Shown here: positions 46,001 through 54,957 of the stretch, one piece after another
Numbering within the stretch: the first letter of the stretch is position 1
How the letters are laid out: the number at the start of each line of letters is the position of its first letter
Assembly (NCBI RefSeq): GCF_051251125.1
Contig: NZ_JBPCZL010000011.1
Strand: one strand, 5' to 3'
DNA length: 64,000 bases
Source of the DNA: Carnimonas bestiolae
Lineage (GTDB): Bacteria > Pseudomonadota > Gammaproteobacteria > Pseudomonadales > Halomonadaceae
Notes under the pieces: generated by a model
What the model was told of the DNA's origin: nothing
The model's input: the letters and a program-made list of their open reading frames with translations, nothing else
Databases searched by the model: none
Position numbers and translations under genes: made by a program

Positions 46001-49000
46001 GCGTCTTTTGCTCGCTATTTATCGCGGCCTTGTTGTCTTTCGACGTTGCCTCGACAGAATCAACACGCTTGCCCAACGCCTTGTCGGCATCAGCGCGAGC
46101 AGTCTTCTCGTCGTTGATCGAAGAAGTGTTGTCACCAACTGTAGCCTTCAACTGGCTGAGTGCGTCCGCTTTGGCCTTATCACCATCAGCGCGGGCCTGC
46201 TGCTCGTCGGTGATCGAGGCCTTATTGCCCTTCGCTGTCGCTTCTACGGTGTCGATGCGCTTGGCGAGAGCCTTATCGGCGTCCTTGTAGGCTTTCTCGA
46301 CACTGGTTATCTGCGCAGCGTTGTCATTGTCGGCCAGTGAGTCGGCTTCGACGCGAATTTGCCATAGCTGCCATGAATAAGTGCTCTGCGGCGACTGCAC
46401 CCAAAACTCTGCGGATTTAGCAGCGTTAGGAACCTCTGCCGTCCAGTTTGAACCGGCCGCACGGTCTTGATCGGTGGCACCGACTAGATTTCCATCTTGG
46501 TCGTAGAACTTGATGAACTCTTTTATCTCGGAAGCCGCGCCACCTTTGTTGTTGCTATTCCGGTGTGGCCGCGTCTTGACGCGAATGGTGTTGACGCCCG
46601 ACAGCGGGAAACGATCAGAGTAAAACCCGTTATCACCGTCCTCGCTGCCCGAATGAACAGATATACCCCCACCCGAAGCAGGGCCAGCCAGCTTAGACTT
46701 ACCGATGGGGTTCCAAAATGCCGCGTTGTTCGAGCCGTTGGCGTTTAGCACTAGGCTATCACCCGCGTTCGTGCCCGAGCTTGCAGCAGTAAGGTTGCTG
46801 ATAGATTCAGCGGTGGACTCGTCGCCTTTGACGCGGGCTTGCTCTTCACGGCTTATCGCCGCCTTGGCGTCCTTGGCGGCCGCCTGCACGGCGTCCACCC
46901 GCTTACCAAGCGCGCCGTCAGCATCTGCGCGAGTCTTGGCCTCTGTGGCTATGTCAGCGGCGTTGTCGCCAACAGTGCTATCGAGGCCGTCGATGCGCTT
47001 GTTAGTAGCAGAGTCTTTCTTGTTAACGGTCTCCGTTAGGCTGGTCAGGCCGTTCCTGTTCTGCTTAATCTGGCCGGTAAGGTCGGCAACGTCATCATTA
47101 AGCTGATTGCGGGCATCGTCGGCGGCCTCCTGCGCATCGGCCGCAGACAGCCGAACCTCGTCGATTTCCTGCCCCAGCTCTACTCTGGCGGTCGTTATGT
47201 TGGAGTTAGCAGCATCCGCCGCTGACTGCGCCTTCTTAACATCGTCGTTTAGGCCATCAACGCGGCCGTTGATTTTGTTGTCAGCGGCCGTTAGGTCTTT
47301 ATCGACCTTATCAAGGTCGGATTTGAGCTGTTTCTTGGCTGCTTCGACGCGCTGGTTAACCGAGTCATCGCCATCGCCTGAGATTTTTTCAACCTCTTTC
47401 TGTAGCTCTTTTTCGAGGTCGCTTTCGGTGATGTGGCCGCTGATAACGGCCATGATGTCATCGGCATTGTTCTCGGTATGAGCGGTCAGTTTGTACCAGT
47501 CACCCACGCCGTAGGCGTTGACGCCGCGCACCCAGTAGACATATTTAGTGTCGGCTTGCAGGCCAACATGGGTATAGCTCAGGCCACGCCCTAGATATGT
47601 TGCCTTTCCTTCCACCTCACTATTAGCCAGCTTTCCGGTCTGGTCGTAGTAAAACTCCCACGTCCCGCCGCCCAGCGTGTCGCCGTCTTTCAGCATAGGG
47701 GTTAGCGAGATTTCATAGTTCCCGGCAGACACCGTAACGGTAGCAGGCACCGGCGGGACGTTGATCTCGATATTGATCGACGCCTCGCCAGACTTGAGGC
47801 GATTTCCGCGAGCGGCCACAGAAGCGGTGTATTTGCCCGCTGGCAGGCCGTGTAGCTGAACGCGGGTGGATGTAGCGGGTACGCTCACAGAATACACGTC
47901 AGCGCCGCCCTTGCCCTGCTCTCGCACGTGCACGTCATACGACTGCGCGGTATCTACCGGCGACCACGACAGCACGCCCTGTACGCTGTCGCCATACGTC
48001 AGCACGTCCCAGTGCAAATTGGTGGGCGAGCCGATGCCACCGGCTGGAAGTGAGATATAGCCAAGCGGGTTATACGCCTCGCCTACGGCATCATCCCAGA
48101 TGTCGGCGTCGGTGGTCTGTAGCGTAACCGAAATGCCATTATGCGGGTCGTATGACCAGTCAGTGACCAGAAACTCGCCCTTGGTCATGTTGAGACTAGG
48201 GAGGTCGAGCTTTACCACCATGCCGGGGCGGCAGGCATAACCACTGAGGTTTAGTGTCAAGGATACGGACTGCGCGCCGCGATTCTGCTTGAGCTTGATA
48301 TGCGCGATGCGCTGTGCCTGATAGGCATCGCTGACATAATCGAGCGATAGGCTAGTGCTTTTCTCGCCGCCGTCCTCTTTAATCCATTCCTGCATGGAGG
48401 CCGCGGGGAAGTCGGTTTGCGCCCACGACGATTTGGGGTCGATAAAGGTGCCGGTCACGACATTGATTGCACTGGCGTTGTCCACTTCAGTGCTGCCAGA
48501 CACTGTACCGATGACCATATCCTCGGTGATCGTGAACGCAGCAGGGCCATAGTATGCGCCAGCCTGAATTGCCCAGCGACCGCCGGACATAATCAGGTTG
48601 CCGACCATCGCATCCTCAAGCTTGTTCAGTACGTCGAGACGGCTTTCGTTTGCACCGATCACTGCCGATGCGGTGTAACGCTTACCAGTGCTGCCATCTG
48701 CGTTAGTGACAGATTCATCGCACAAGTTGGCTGCCGACTTGAAGGCATCCATGATGATTTCGTCATCGGGCACTTGGCAGCGGTTGCGCAGATACCACAA
48801 CGCCATCAGCGCAGGGTTTTCGCTAAACTCTTCTTTGTTGCTGCGCGGGTCGTAGAGCTTGAGGCCGCGCACCACGCAACGCACGTCAGGAATGCCGCTG
48901 AATACCTCGGGGTCGTAGCGCAGCGAAAGGCGCAAATAGCTGATGCCACGCCCAATTTGGGTGTCCTTCCAATCGGGGCAGCGCTCGGCCAAGAATGAGT

Positions 49001-49409
49001 CGTGCTCGGTGGGATTGATACGAACGTCATAGCTCCAATTCTTGGAGTCGTATTCAGTAATCAACTTCTCATTCAAGTAGATTTCATCGACGCCTTCGAT
49101 CTCGCCCTCGCTCAACACATAGACAAGGTGCACCCACTCGTGTTTGGCCGATGAGGTGTGGTCTTCCTGTGCCCATGCCAATACGCCACCGGTCGATGCG
49201 CGACCAAGGATGAAGCGTACGGGGGCTTTTGATGAGCGCAGCGTTTGGGCGTTTGGGGACTGCTTACCAGTATCGCCCATGCTGGACTTCTGAATTTCGC
49301 CGAATACGGATGCAGACGCCGCAATTGCCGCGCCCCACGGGCCACCCGTAACAAACCCAACGCCAGCCGCAACCGCGACGTGAGCAACCTTCTTAACGAT
49401 CTTTCCCAT
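43041..49409 (-). CDS. Host specificity protein J-like tail-tip protein, with repeats and lectin-like inserts
   Basis: About 2122 residues, far larger than lambda J (1132). Order: hydrophobic N-terminus (about 7-35), J/gp27-like hub domain (about 45-450: APVRFILGRASTGGVLAWAQ, YLRLSLRYDPEVF), two fibronectin-III-like domains (about 460-650), a long coiled coil, then blocks of 32-residue repeats interrupted by three jelly-roll-like modules (about 883-1036, 1284-1430, 1559-1706). Next is a DUF1983-type segment (HIAGFGLSNDGKVSQG, DSFAIAPPG, about 1827-1904) and a fourth module near the C-terminus. ATG at 49409 is chosen over a 29-residue upstream extension; it lies two bases past the preceding stop. 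It should contact the host receptor. Confidence 0.9.
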   Translation of the reverse strand: MGKIVKKVAHVAVAAGVGFVTGGPWGAAIAASASVFGEIQKSSMGDTGKQSPNAQTLRSSKAPVRFILGRASTGGVLAWAQEDHTSSAKHEWVHLVYVLSEGEIEGVDEIYLNEKLITEYDSKNWSYDVRINPTEHDSFLAERCPDWKDTQIGRGISYLRLSLRYDPEVFSGIPDVRCVVRGLKLYDPRSNKEEFSENPALMALWYLRNRCQVPDDEIIMDAFKSAANLCDESVTNADGSTGKRYTASAVIGANESRLDVLNKLEDAMVGNLIMSGGRWAIQAGAYYGPAAFTITEDMVIGTVSGSTEVDNASAINVVTGTFIDPKSSWAQTDFPAASMQEWIKEDGGEKSTSLSLDYVSDAYQAQRIAHIKLKQNRGAQSVSLTLNLSGYACRPGMVVKLDLPSLNMTKGEFLVTDWSYDPHNGISVTLQTTDADIWDDAVGEAYNPLGYISLPAGGIGSPTNLHWDVLTYGDSVQGVLSWSPVDTAQSYDVHVREQGKGGADVYSVSVPATSTRVQLHGLPAGKYTASVAARGNRLKSGEASINIEINVPPVPATVTVSAGNYEISLTPMLKDGDTLGGGTWEFYYDQTGKLANSEVEGKATYLGRGLSYTHVGLQADTKYVYWVRGVNAYGVGDWYKLTAHTENNADDIMAVISGHITESDLEKELQKEVEKISGDGDDSVNQRVEAAKKQLKSDLDKVDKDLTAADNKINGRVDGLNDDVKKAQSAADAANSNITTARVELGQEIDEVRLSAADAQEAADDARNQLNDDVADLTGQIKQNRNGLTSLTETVNKKDSATNKRIDGLDSTVGDNAADIATEAKTRADADGALGKRVDAVQAAAKDAKAAISREEQARVKGDESTAESISNLTAASSGTNAGDSLVLNANGSNNAAFWNPIGKSKLAGPASGGGISVHSGSEDGDNGFYSDRFPLSGVNTIRVKTRPHRNSNNKGGAASEIKEFIKFYDQDGNLVGATDQDRAAGSNWTAEVPNAAKSAEFWVQSPQSTYSWQLWQIRVEADSLADNDNAAQITSVEKAYKDADKALAKRIDTVEATAKGNKASITDEQQARADGDKAKADALSQLKATVGDNTSSINDEKTARADADKALGKRVDSVEATSKDNKAAINSEQKTRASKDDALGKRIDTVEATTKENAANITGEQEARADGDKALGKRVDSVEATAKGNKSAITDEQKARADGDKANADAISQVKADTGKNSTAITDERKARSDADSALGKRVDSVQATAKDNQAAISAEQKARSDADSSLADQISQVSAQAKASGNLIPDPNFLDFGKNGFNNGDNDDVSLNQDENDGGNVVCTTGRIDSANLDYVEGRTYVASMKIRGKPGQVSFRVVTRIDGKNRYWWPELRPGNVEGDWTTYSGQCTLPSNVTQFSVSIRPTSSNDRYCMKQPYVGLQTAGDAYNSSQVAEEQQARADGDSANADRISKVQSSVDKANSAITDEQKTRASKDDALGKRIDAVESSVGDNKAAIKSEEEARTSKDNALGKRIDSLQAATKDNQAAINSEQEARANDREALTQRISDMAVSFGHDNLLPDPYDDTGDFWTYEGQSGKIGKSDDHNTINGSKALSGLFMVGDKGALRSYVYIHNNSGQGSLNYTSRIEFFDRSKKPLSDSTVVSSRTANLSPAGGTSLTTGPDSCPNNAYYARFVIERADSNGKNGSGGWQIKQPRVESQSLEDADISASITSVEKAYKDGDKAITEQVNKAQSAADKAASSIDEEKKTRASEDKAITEQVSQLSSKLDSNYSTIRNDYMTKSDAKSEIAKAQTTAQSYADGKTASVQQTLQSNIDKTNNRVDSIYTVKLDNNGHIAGFGLSNDGKVSQGIFNVDSFAIAPPGSKSKFLPFVVQAGGVYMNTAMIQEASIGSVQIGDVIQSANFTYPDAPSSENLVSDPAFTNGEWYGAYHVVQQEHEIGNYLRVSDANGQASIESARFDVHEGWHYKYSAVLKNFSGGGPKILMNIHWLDANGNDKGWANEIDIYPQKAGSWTSVKGDAWAPSGAKKGILYFQIRANGQWFGLKSPVVQSTSGSDNGYAGWQLNKNGDFYAYNGYFQGEVTATKFSAKSDLSNGRSEFTEKGLYIYRGSVLVVEIGELR
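44760..46310 (-). repeat. 96-bp coding repeats in the J gene
   Basis: A 32-codon unit (consensus ALGKRVDSVEATAKGN, then KAAITDEQKARADGDK) recurs about ten times in two blocks separated by a lectin-like module. Copies differ mainly at single residues, and an alternate unit (ANADAISQVKADTGKN...) is interleaved. The unit is predicted helical. Confidence 0.8.
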
Positions 49410-49411
49410 GA

Positions 49412-49810
49412 TTAACCAACTCTCCACGCCATGATCGGCGTTTCTTGTAATTCGCACACACCGTCTTCTGCGGTGCTGTATATGCCGTTGCCCCAAATAA
49501 CGCCCACAGTGAGGCCCTGCGGCCCGTTAAAGGCCACAACGTCACCACGCTGCGCGTACTGCGGTTCTATTCGATGAAAGGACGCATCCCAGATAGCGGG
49601 CATGCTGCCGTGAAGGGAGACGATGAGACGTTTAGCGCCTAGCTCGGATGAGTAGCGGTCGCGATACTGCTCGATTGGGTCGATGCCGCATATCTGAACG
49701 CAGCAATTGGCTGCGAATGTGCAACAATCAAAAACGCCCCATTGAAAAGGGGCGTCTAAGCATTGCTGGATGTAGTCGTGTAAACGTCTCGGCCAATTTG
49801 ACCGGCGCAT
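49412..49810 (-). CDS. NlpC/P60-like tail protein (DUF6950 type)
   Basis: 132 residues. The Cys of FQWGVFDCCTFAANC, a later conserved segment PQYAQRGDVVAFNG, and a terminal VGVIWGNGIYS follow the NlpC/P60-like papain fold. In lambda-like tails the equivalent (gpK-type) protein sits between the tip proteins and may process peptidoglycan during entry. The catalytic His cannot be fixed. TGATG overlap with the upstream gene. Confidence 0.7.
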   Translation of the reverse strand: MRRSNWPRRLHDYIQQCLDAPFQWGVFDCCTFAANCCVQICGIDPIEQYRDRYSSELGAKRLIVSLHGSMPAIWDASFHRIEPQYAQRGDVVAFNGPQGLTVGVIWGNGIYSTAEDGVCELQETPIMAWRVG

Positions 49811-50406
49811 CAGTCGGAGTAATCGAACGGCTGGGCGTCTTGCTTCATGCCCCAGTAGATAGGCCAGCTCGCCATCTGTGCGATCGCGTAGAAGAAGCGG
49901 TCGCCGTCATGACGGGCACGGTGGCTCTGATCTGTCCAACGCTCGCTTCCCGTCCTATCCCACTCGGCCATGCGGTCAACCAACGGCACCGTGATTTTGT
50001 TATCGCCTGCGTTGCCGTTGTATTCGTATTTAGCGGCGTCCATGCGGCCAGAAAACAGTATGTCGCTGGCGTAGTTTCCTTCTTGGTCGAATACCACAAG
50101 GAGCAGACGGCCAAATCGGCCCCGACACTTATCGACCAGTGCATCCTGAATCATCTGGGAGTCAAGGCCAGACAGCGTGATATTCAGCTCGGTCGAGGAT
50201 TTCGTAGAGTACGACTCCTGCGCGGCATCAATCTCGCCAAAGTTGCCGACGCCCAAATAGGTTTTGCCATCGACCACGATTTCACCGGTACCGGTGTGCA
50301 TGTAAACCGGCCCTTCCTCGAAATGCAGCTCGCAGGCATAAACGATCAACGGCGCAGGATTGGCAAGCATTCGCATAACGCTGTCTGAAAATGCGGCGTA
50401 TTGCAT
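49810..50406 (-). CDS. Minor tail protein (DUF1833/gpL-like)
   Basis: 198 residues. LIVYACELHFEEGPVYMHTG, YLGVGNFGEIDAAQES, TELNITLSGLDSQMIQDAL and ILFSGRMDAAKYE follow the DUF1833/DUF2163 pattern of baseplate-hub proteins. It is between the distal tail protein and the NlpC/P60-like protein, which agrees with the lambda M-L-K-J order. Starts overlap at TAATG. Confidence 0.75.
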   Translation of the reverse strand: MQYAAFSDSVMRMLANPAPLIVYACELHFEEGPVYMHTGTGEIVVDGKTYLGVGNFGEIDAAQESYSTKSSTELNITLSGLDSQMIQDALVDKCRGRFGRLLLVVFDQEGNYASDILFSGRMDAAKYEYNGNAGDNKITVPLVDRMAEWDRTGSERWTDQSHRARHDGDRFFYAIAQMASWPIYWGMKQDAQPFDYSD

Positions 50407-50996
50407 TAGAATGCCTCCCTAAATCCGATGGTGAGCGACGAAATAACTGGCTTGCGTTGCAGGTCATAAACGTCCGACGTGCAGCGCATTTCGCACACCG
50501 GCCGGTAATACTCGACCGGCTGGCCTGCCGCTATGTTGGCGCGAATGCGCCGATTGATCGGCAGAGTGGCCGTGCCGTTATTGCCGCTTCGAATGTCTTC
50601 CAGAATTTCGAATAACTCCCCGTTCACACTGACGTAATCGCCGCGCTTGAAAACGTCCTTGTTGCTGGGGAGACCTTTTATTCCGAGTTGTTGCGATTGA
50701 GCTTTTCCGTTTGACACCTGCACGTTGCCCAAATCCTTTTTGGCCCTGCGCCGCACAAAGTCGGGAATTAGGCACGTCCCTGCCATGCCGCCCAATCTGC
50801 CAAGCAGCGAAGTAAGCTCTCGCTCCTGCTCGGCACTCAACACGTCAAACTGGATTTCGCACTCCCAGTACGCGCCAGCAAACCCGTAGATTTGTTGAGC
50901 ATTTGATAGCGCAGAAGTCCAAGCGAAGTTATTGTAATGACAGCGGAGGGTTTGGGATTGAGGTCGCAACGTGTCAGGCCACGTAAATGCAGCCAT
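50406..50996 (-). CDS. Distal tail / minor tail protein
   Basis: 196 residues. WPDTLRPQSQTLRCHYNNFA at the N-terminus, WECEIQFDVLSAEQERELTS and the C-terminal KPVISSLTIGFREAF are typical of the protein that follows the tape measure in lambda-like phages and joins tube and tip. It overlaps the tape measure stop (TAATG). The specific family name is not certain. Confidence 0.7.
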   Translation of the reverse strand: MAAFTWPDTLRPQSQTLRCHYNNFAWTSALSNAQQIYGFAGAYWECEIQFDVLSAEQERELTSLLGRLGGMAGTCLIPDFVRRRAKKDLGNVQVSNGKAQSQQLGIKGLPSNKDVFKRGDYVSVNGELFEILEDIRSGNNGTATLPINRRIRANIAAGQPVEYYRPVCEMRCTSDVYDLQRKPVISSLTIGFREAF

Positions 50997-53900
50997 TATC
51001 TAAGCACCTTGCGTAGTCGTTGAGTTAATGGGCCGTTGCGGCGTGCGTCGTCCTGTATTCGCTGCCACGCCATCTGTGCGCCACGCTGCGCGGCTTCTTG
51101 CACCGCCGCAGGGTCACTAGAGCCACGCGCGTCAACATGAACAGTTGGCGAGAAGTGAATGTCGCCAGACGCTGCTGGGGCCTCGTTACGGCGCTGCGGG
51201 AGCTGCGGCAATGCGCGATCACCGACATAGCCGCCTTCGGCATATCCACGCGCGCCGTTCAGGTAAGAGAGCGCCTCGAATGCACCAGGCTTCTTCATCC
51301 CTTCTTGGGTGATGACGCCCTCGCCCTTATGCACCGCGCCCGCTACCTCGTATTTCGGGCCATCGCCGGTGTATCCACCCTTAGACCATCCGGGAATCTT
51401 GACGCCAGTCACCAACGAAGCGGCACCGAAACCAGCCGAGGAAATGCCACCGCCACTATCGCCACCCAACATCTTAGTGAGGCCAAGTATCGAGCGCTGA
51501 ATGGCGATTTTCGCCATTTCCTGCACGATGGTGTCGGCCAAGTTGCCAAAGTCCAGCTTGCCGGTGGTGACGAACTTAGCCATCGCGTCCGTCATGTCCT
51601 GAGTGGCAGTCGTAAAGAGCTGTTTCGACTGGTCGGACGTTTTGGCCGCCGCGTCTTTGTAGTCAGCCCATCCGCTTTGCACGCCGTTTAGCCAGTTGTC
51701 TTGCATCTCGTCCATCTGGTCATACATGCGACGCTGCATAGCGATTCGGCCATCTGCGGCTCGCCGCTCTAGCTCGATTTCCTTGTCGATGTAATCAGTG
51801 TTGATGCCCGGCAAATTGCGTTGGTCGTTGAGCTGCTTGATGCGTTGCGCCGATTGCTGGCGAATCTGTAGCTCTTCTTGGGCGCGCTGTAGCTCTTGCG
51901 CACCCATGCCGACGCCCGCGACCTGCAAATCGTTCTGTTGCTGCTGTAGCTCAAGCTGGAATTTCAGGTTCTCGTTATAGCGCTCTACCTGCTGGGATGC
52001 TCGGCGCGCTGCTTCCGATTCCTTGTTGTAATCAGCAGCAGCTTTAACGCGGGCGACGGTGGCCTCGACGTTAATAATATTGCCTTTCTTCAGCGCCTCG
52101 TTGATCTGCGTTAACCGGCTCTGGTACTTAGTCTGGGCCTGATCTGCCTGACCTAGCGGCTGAATTAGACTGGACAGCCCTTTGCGCTGCTGAGACAGTA
52201 AGGAAACCTGACGGCGAAGCTCTCGGTTATTGGTTTTCGGCGCCTTCGGCTCTTTACCCGCCTTGTCGCGCACATAGTCGTTGATGAACTTCTCGCGGTC
52301 TTTATCACCCTTGATGCTGCCCGCCCTCTCAAGTGCGGGGACAAGCGCCTCGGCTTCTTTTCGAGCCTTCTTCACCTTCTCGGCGTACGTGTCGGCCTTG
52401 TCGGTGACTTTGTTGTATACGTCAACCGCCTTGATGCCATAGTCATCCATGGCCTGTTGGTTTTTCTTCAGCGCGTCGTAGCCGCCAGTCGTGGCATCAA
52501 TCACGCCCTGAATACTGTTAACTACCGATTGGAACCTATCAACGTCCTGCTGAGCTGGGCCAACGAAGCCACCGCTTTGCTTGGCATCCTGCAATCTCTG
52601 CTGGGCATCCGCTAGGTTCTGCTGCGCCTTCGACAACTGCCCAGCAATTCCGTCATCGCGACCAATGCCTTTCAGGTAATCCCAAGTATCGCTGATAGCG
52701 CCCTTAACGTTGTGCCACGCCTTCTCAATCAGCCCCGCCTGCTCTACCATCTCGGCGGAACGCTGCTGGTGGGCTTTGGCTAGCAGCTCGGTGGCCTTTT
52801 GGGTGGCCGCCATGGTGTCGCCAGACTGCTCTAGCGCGCTGATTTCCTGATATTCGGACGCGGTCAGGAAGTGCAGGGAGTCGTTGAGCGTTTTGACCGC
52901 TCTTGTGGGCGCACCCTCAAGCGAAGCGTACTGATCGACAACGCTGGAAATTGATTCGCCGGATGCGCGGCTATATGCGAGCGCGGCTTGGGCTACGCTG
53001 GAATATTGAGATTCAGCGATCTTACCTGACTTCGCCACCTCAGTTAGCGCGCCGATGGCTTGGCCGCGCGTGGTTGAAGATGCCTTGGCAATCTGGTCTG
53101 CCGAAGTGGATAGCTGGGCAGAAAGAGATTCGCTATAGCGGCCTGTTTTAATCAGCTCCTTGTTAAGCCCGCCCATCTCGTTAGCGCCCTGATAGGCTGC
53201 TGCACCCACGGTACCAAGCACGGCCAGCGCGACGGTAAACGGGTTAATCATGCTGCGGATTGCGATACCGACGCCGCGCGCGGCATTGCCAAGGCCACCG
53301 AATACGTCCTTGAGCTGTCCGCCCTGCTGGATGGCGACCATATAGGCGGGCTGGCCGCTTACCAAACTGGTAACGATGTCGGTGATCTGTGGAGCAGCTA
53401 ATTGCGCCTCACGGCCGACAGTCCAGTGAGCCTTTGCTAAACCTTCAGCATCAGCCGTATATCGGGTAATCGCAGACCGTGAATTATCGAGCGTCGCCTT
53501 GAAACGCTCGAAGTCCTCCTGCGGCAAAATTCCCTGCTTTAAGTGCTGGCGAAGTTGCGCCTCTTGCTTGTCCAGTTTGTCGAGACGCCCAATTACGGGG
53601 TCGATCTTTCCGATAAGCTCGGCCAGCTCTTCTTTCTGCCCTTCAATCGACGTGGCCGAACTGGAAGTGCTTTTCCTAACCCGTCCCTGCGCGGCGGCGA
53701 TCTTATCTAGGGCGGCCTGAAATGCGCTGGCGTTTTTCTCGGCAGCTCTTAGCGTGCTGTTAGATAGAGTAGTGACCGACTGGTCAACGCGAGTGGTAGC
53801 GGCGACAACGGCGGCCAGCCCTTGGTCGAGCTTTCCCACCTGAGCTGTTAGCCCGGCAAACTCACCAGTAGAGGCAGAAGCACTTTCGCCCGCTGACTGT

Positions 53901-54172
53901 GTGGCTTGTCCAGCAGCAGCAGAAGCTTTCTTGATCGCAGAGAGCGATTGGTTTGCTCTCTGAAGCTCTTTCATGAGCTGCGCCCACTTGCTGCCAGAGG
54001 CGCTTGCTTTGTCGCCGGAAGAGCTGGCCGCTTCGCCTGTTGTCTTTGTCGCGGTCGTCGCTCTAAGCCCGGCCTGCTCCAGCGCCTGCAACCGTGCCTT
54101 CAGCGCCTCGATCTGTGACTGGGCATTACCCGCATCCACCTCGACCGATAGGCGGCTTTTTCTCTCTGCCAT
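50996..54172 (-). CDS. Tail tape measure protein
   Basis: 1058 residues. The N-terminal third is coiled coil (IEALKARLQALEQAGLRATT). A middle hydrophobic part has GQPAYMVAIQQGGQLKDVFG (tape-measure N-domain) and INPFTVALAVLGTVGAAAYQ, a likely channel-forming segment. The C-terminal part has FGNLADTIVQEMAKIAIQRS, as in lambda gpH-like proteins. At about 1.5 angstrom per residue, a tail of roughly 150 nm would be expected. It starts four bases after the chaperone stop. Confidence 0.93.
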   Translation of the reverse strand: MAERKSRLSVEVDAGNAQSQIEALKARLQALEQAGLRATTATKTTGEAASSSGDKASASGSKWAQLMKELQRANQSLSAIKKASAAAGQATQSAGESASASTGEFAGLTAQVGKLDQGLAAVVAATTRVDQSVTTLSNSTLRAAEKNASAFQAALDKIAAAQGRVRKSTSSSATSIEGQKEELAELIGKIDPVIGRLDKLDKQEAQLRQHLKQGILPQEDFERFKATLDNSRSAITRYTADAEGLAKAHWTVGREAQLAAPQITDIVTSLVSGQPAYMVAIQQGGQLKDVFGGLGNAARGVGIAIRSMINPFTVALAVLGTVGAAAYQGANEMGGLNKELIKTGRYSESLSAQLSTSADQIAKASSTTRGQAIGALTEVAKSGKIAESQYSSVAQAALAYSRASGESISSVVDQYASLEGAPTRAVKTLNDSLHFLTASEYQEISALEQSGDTMAATQKATELLAKAHQQRSAEMVEQAGLIEKAWHNVKGAISDTWDYLKGIGRDDGIAGQLSKAQQNLADAQQRLQDAKQSGGFVGPAQQDVDRFQSVVNSIQGVIDATTGGYDALKKNQQAMDDYGIKAVDVYNKVTDKADTYAEKVKKARKEAEALVPALERAGSIKGDKDREKFINDYVRDKAGKEPKAPKTNNRELRRQVSLLSQQRKGLSSLIQPLGQADQAQTKYQSRLTQINEALKKGNIINVEATVARVKAAADYNKESEAARRASQQVERYNENLKFQLELQQQQNDLQVAGVGMGAQELQRAQEELQIRQQSAQRIKQLNDQRNLPGINTDYIDKEIELERRAADGRIAMQRRMYDQMDEMQDNWLNGVQSGWADYKDAAAKTSDQSKQLFTTATQDMTDAMAKFVTTGKLDFGNLADTIVQEMAKIAIQRSILGLTKMLGGDSGGGISSAGFGAASLVTGVKIPGWSKGGYTGDGPKYEVAGAVHKGEGVITQEGMKKPGAFEALSYLNGARGYAEGGYVGDRALPQLPQRRNEAPAASGDIHFSPTVHVDARGSSDPAAVQEAAQRGAQMAWQRIQDDARRNGPLTQRLRKVLR

Positions 54173-54176
54173 GGCT

Positions 54177-54484
54177 CTATTCGCTCATTTTTTCTTTGAA
54201 GTGCTGCAACACAATTTCGTCTATGGCGTAGATACCGGCGTCAAACTCGTCGCGGTCTATCACCGTTGGGTGGCGTTGCAGGTATTGCTCAATCTCTATC
54301 AGCGAGAGCGGCAGCGGTATTCCCTCGGAATATCGGCGCATGCGGGCCACGCCCATATAGCAACCCTCGATCTCGTCGGAGACTGGGTTGCGTTCCGGCT
54401 CGGGCACGGGTGGCAAGTTGAGCTGCTGCCGCTGCCATTGCTCCTTTTCACCACCTACCGCAATGCGCCACTCAGCGAGGGCTG
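54177..54484 (-). CDS. Tail assembly chaperone, frameshifted extension (gpT-like)
   Basis: An open frame with no ATG of its own near the start; its first usable codon is a TTG at 54416, but it is open without a stop up to the end of the upstream chaperone. It lies in the -1 frame relative to that gene. Its product (LPPVPEPERNPVSDEIEGCY and later IDEIVLQHFKEKMSE) would be the C-terminal part of a fusion, as with gpGT in lambda. It sits directly before the tape measure, the position where such an extension binds the tape measure during assembly. Confidence 0.7.
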
Positions 54485-54937
54485 TTACTTTTCCACGGTG
54501 TCGGCGATGTTCTCGGCTTTCTGTTGAGCCACTTCGACGCCGCCTTGAACAGCGAGAGTGAATGTCTCAGGGCGAGCAATCATCACCACATCTGCGCAGG
54601 TCTTGGCGTCGTAAGGAACCGCGTTTCCGTCATCGTCTTCGATGCCGTCCCAGTCGAGAATGAGGCAGGATGCAACTATGCGCCGCATCTGCTCGTCTTC
54701 GATGAATGACGCCTGTTGAGAAACCGTCAAATCGAACTCGCTTTCGCCTGCGTGCTCTTTTTCCACCACCTTCGAAGCGTGGCGCTGTACGGCTGCCTGA
54801 GCGCTTCTAAACTCAGGGCTGTAGATAGAGCCGACCTTGATCTTAAAGCCGCCTTCCTCGCCGTCTGCGGCGGGAATTTCTACCCATTTAGAGCCGTCAG
54901 CCGAAGGCACGTTAAGTGAAGAAAGTTTGATGCCCAT
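54485..54937 (-). CDS. Tail assembly chaperone (gpG-like)
   Basis: 150 residues. The N-terminus MGIKLSSLNVPSADGSKWVE, the acidic LILDWDGIEDDDGNAVPYDA stretch and its position between tail tube and tape measure identify it as the first tail chaperone. It is soluble and helical. It ends VEK followed by TAA, with a possible slip site at GGAAAAG just before the stop. Confidence 0.8.
   Translation of the reverse strand: MGIKLSSLNVPSADGSKWVEIPAADGEEGGFKIKVGSIYSPEFRSAQAAVQRHASKVVEKEHAGESEFDLTVSQQASFIEDEQMRRIVASCLILDWDGIEDDDGNAVPYDAKTCADVVMIARPETFTLAVQGGVEVAQQKAENIADTVEK
54488..54494 (-). other. Possible -1 ribosomal slip site
   Basis: The minus strand reads G-GAA-AAG-TAA at the end of the chaperone gene. 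A -1 slip moves AAG to AAA and continues into the extension frame. The P-site repairing (GAA to GGA) is imperfect, so the exact site is uncertain, but the frame relation is as required. Confidence 0.45.
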
Positions 54938-54957
54938 TTTTTCGCCTTGTAATGAGA

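Noticed and set aside
44760..46310. CRISPR array
   Set aside because: The repeats are about 96 bp, contiguous, in frame and coding; there are no unique spacers between short repeats.
49728..49757. Terminator hairpin (ACGCCCC...GGGGCGT)
   Set aside because: It lies inside the NlpC/P60-like coding sequence and has no T-tract in the direction of transcription.
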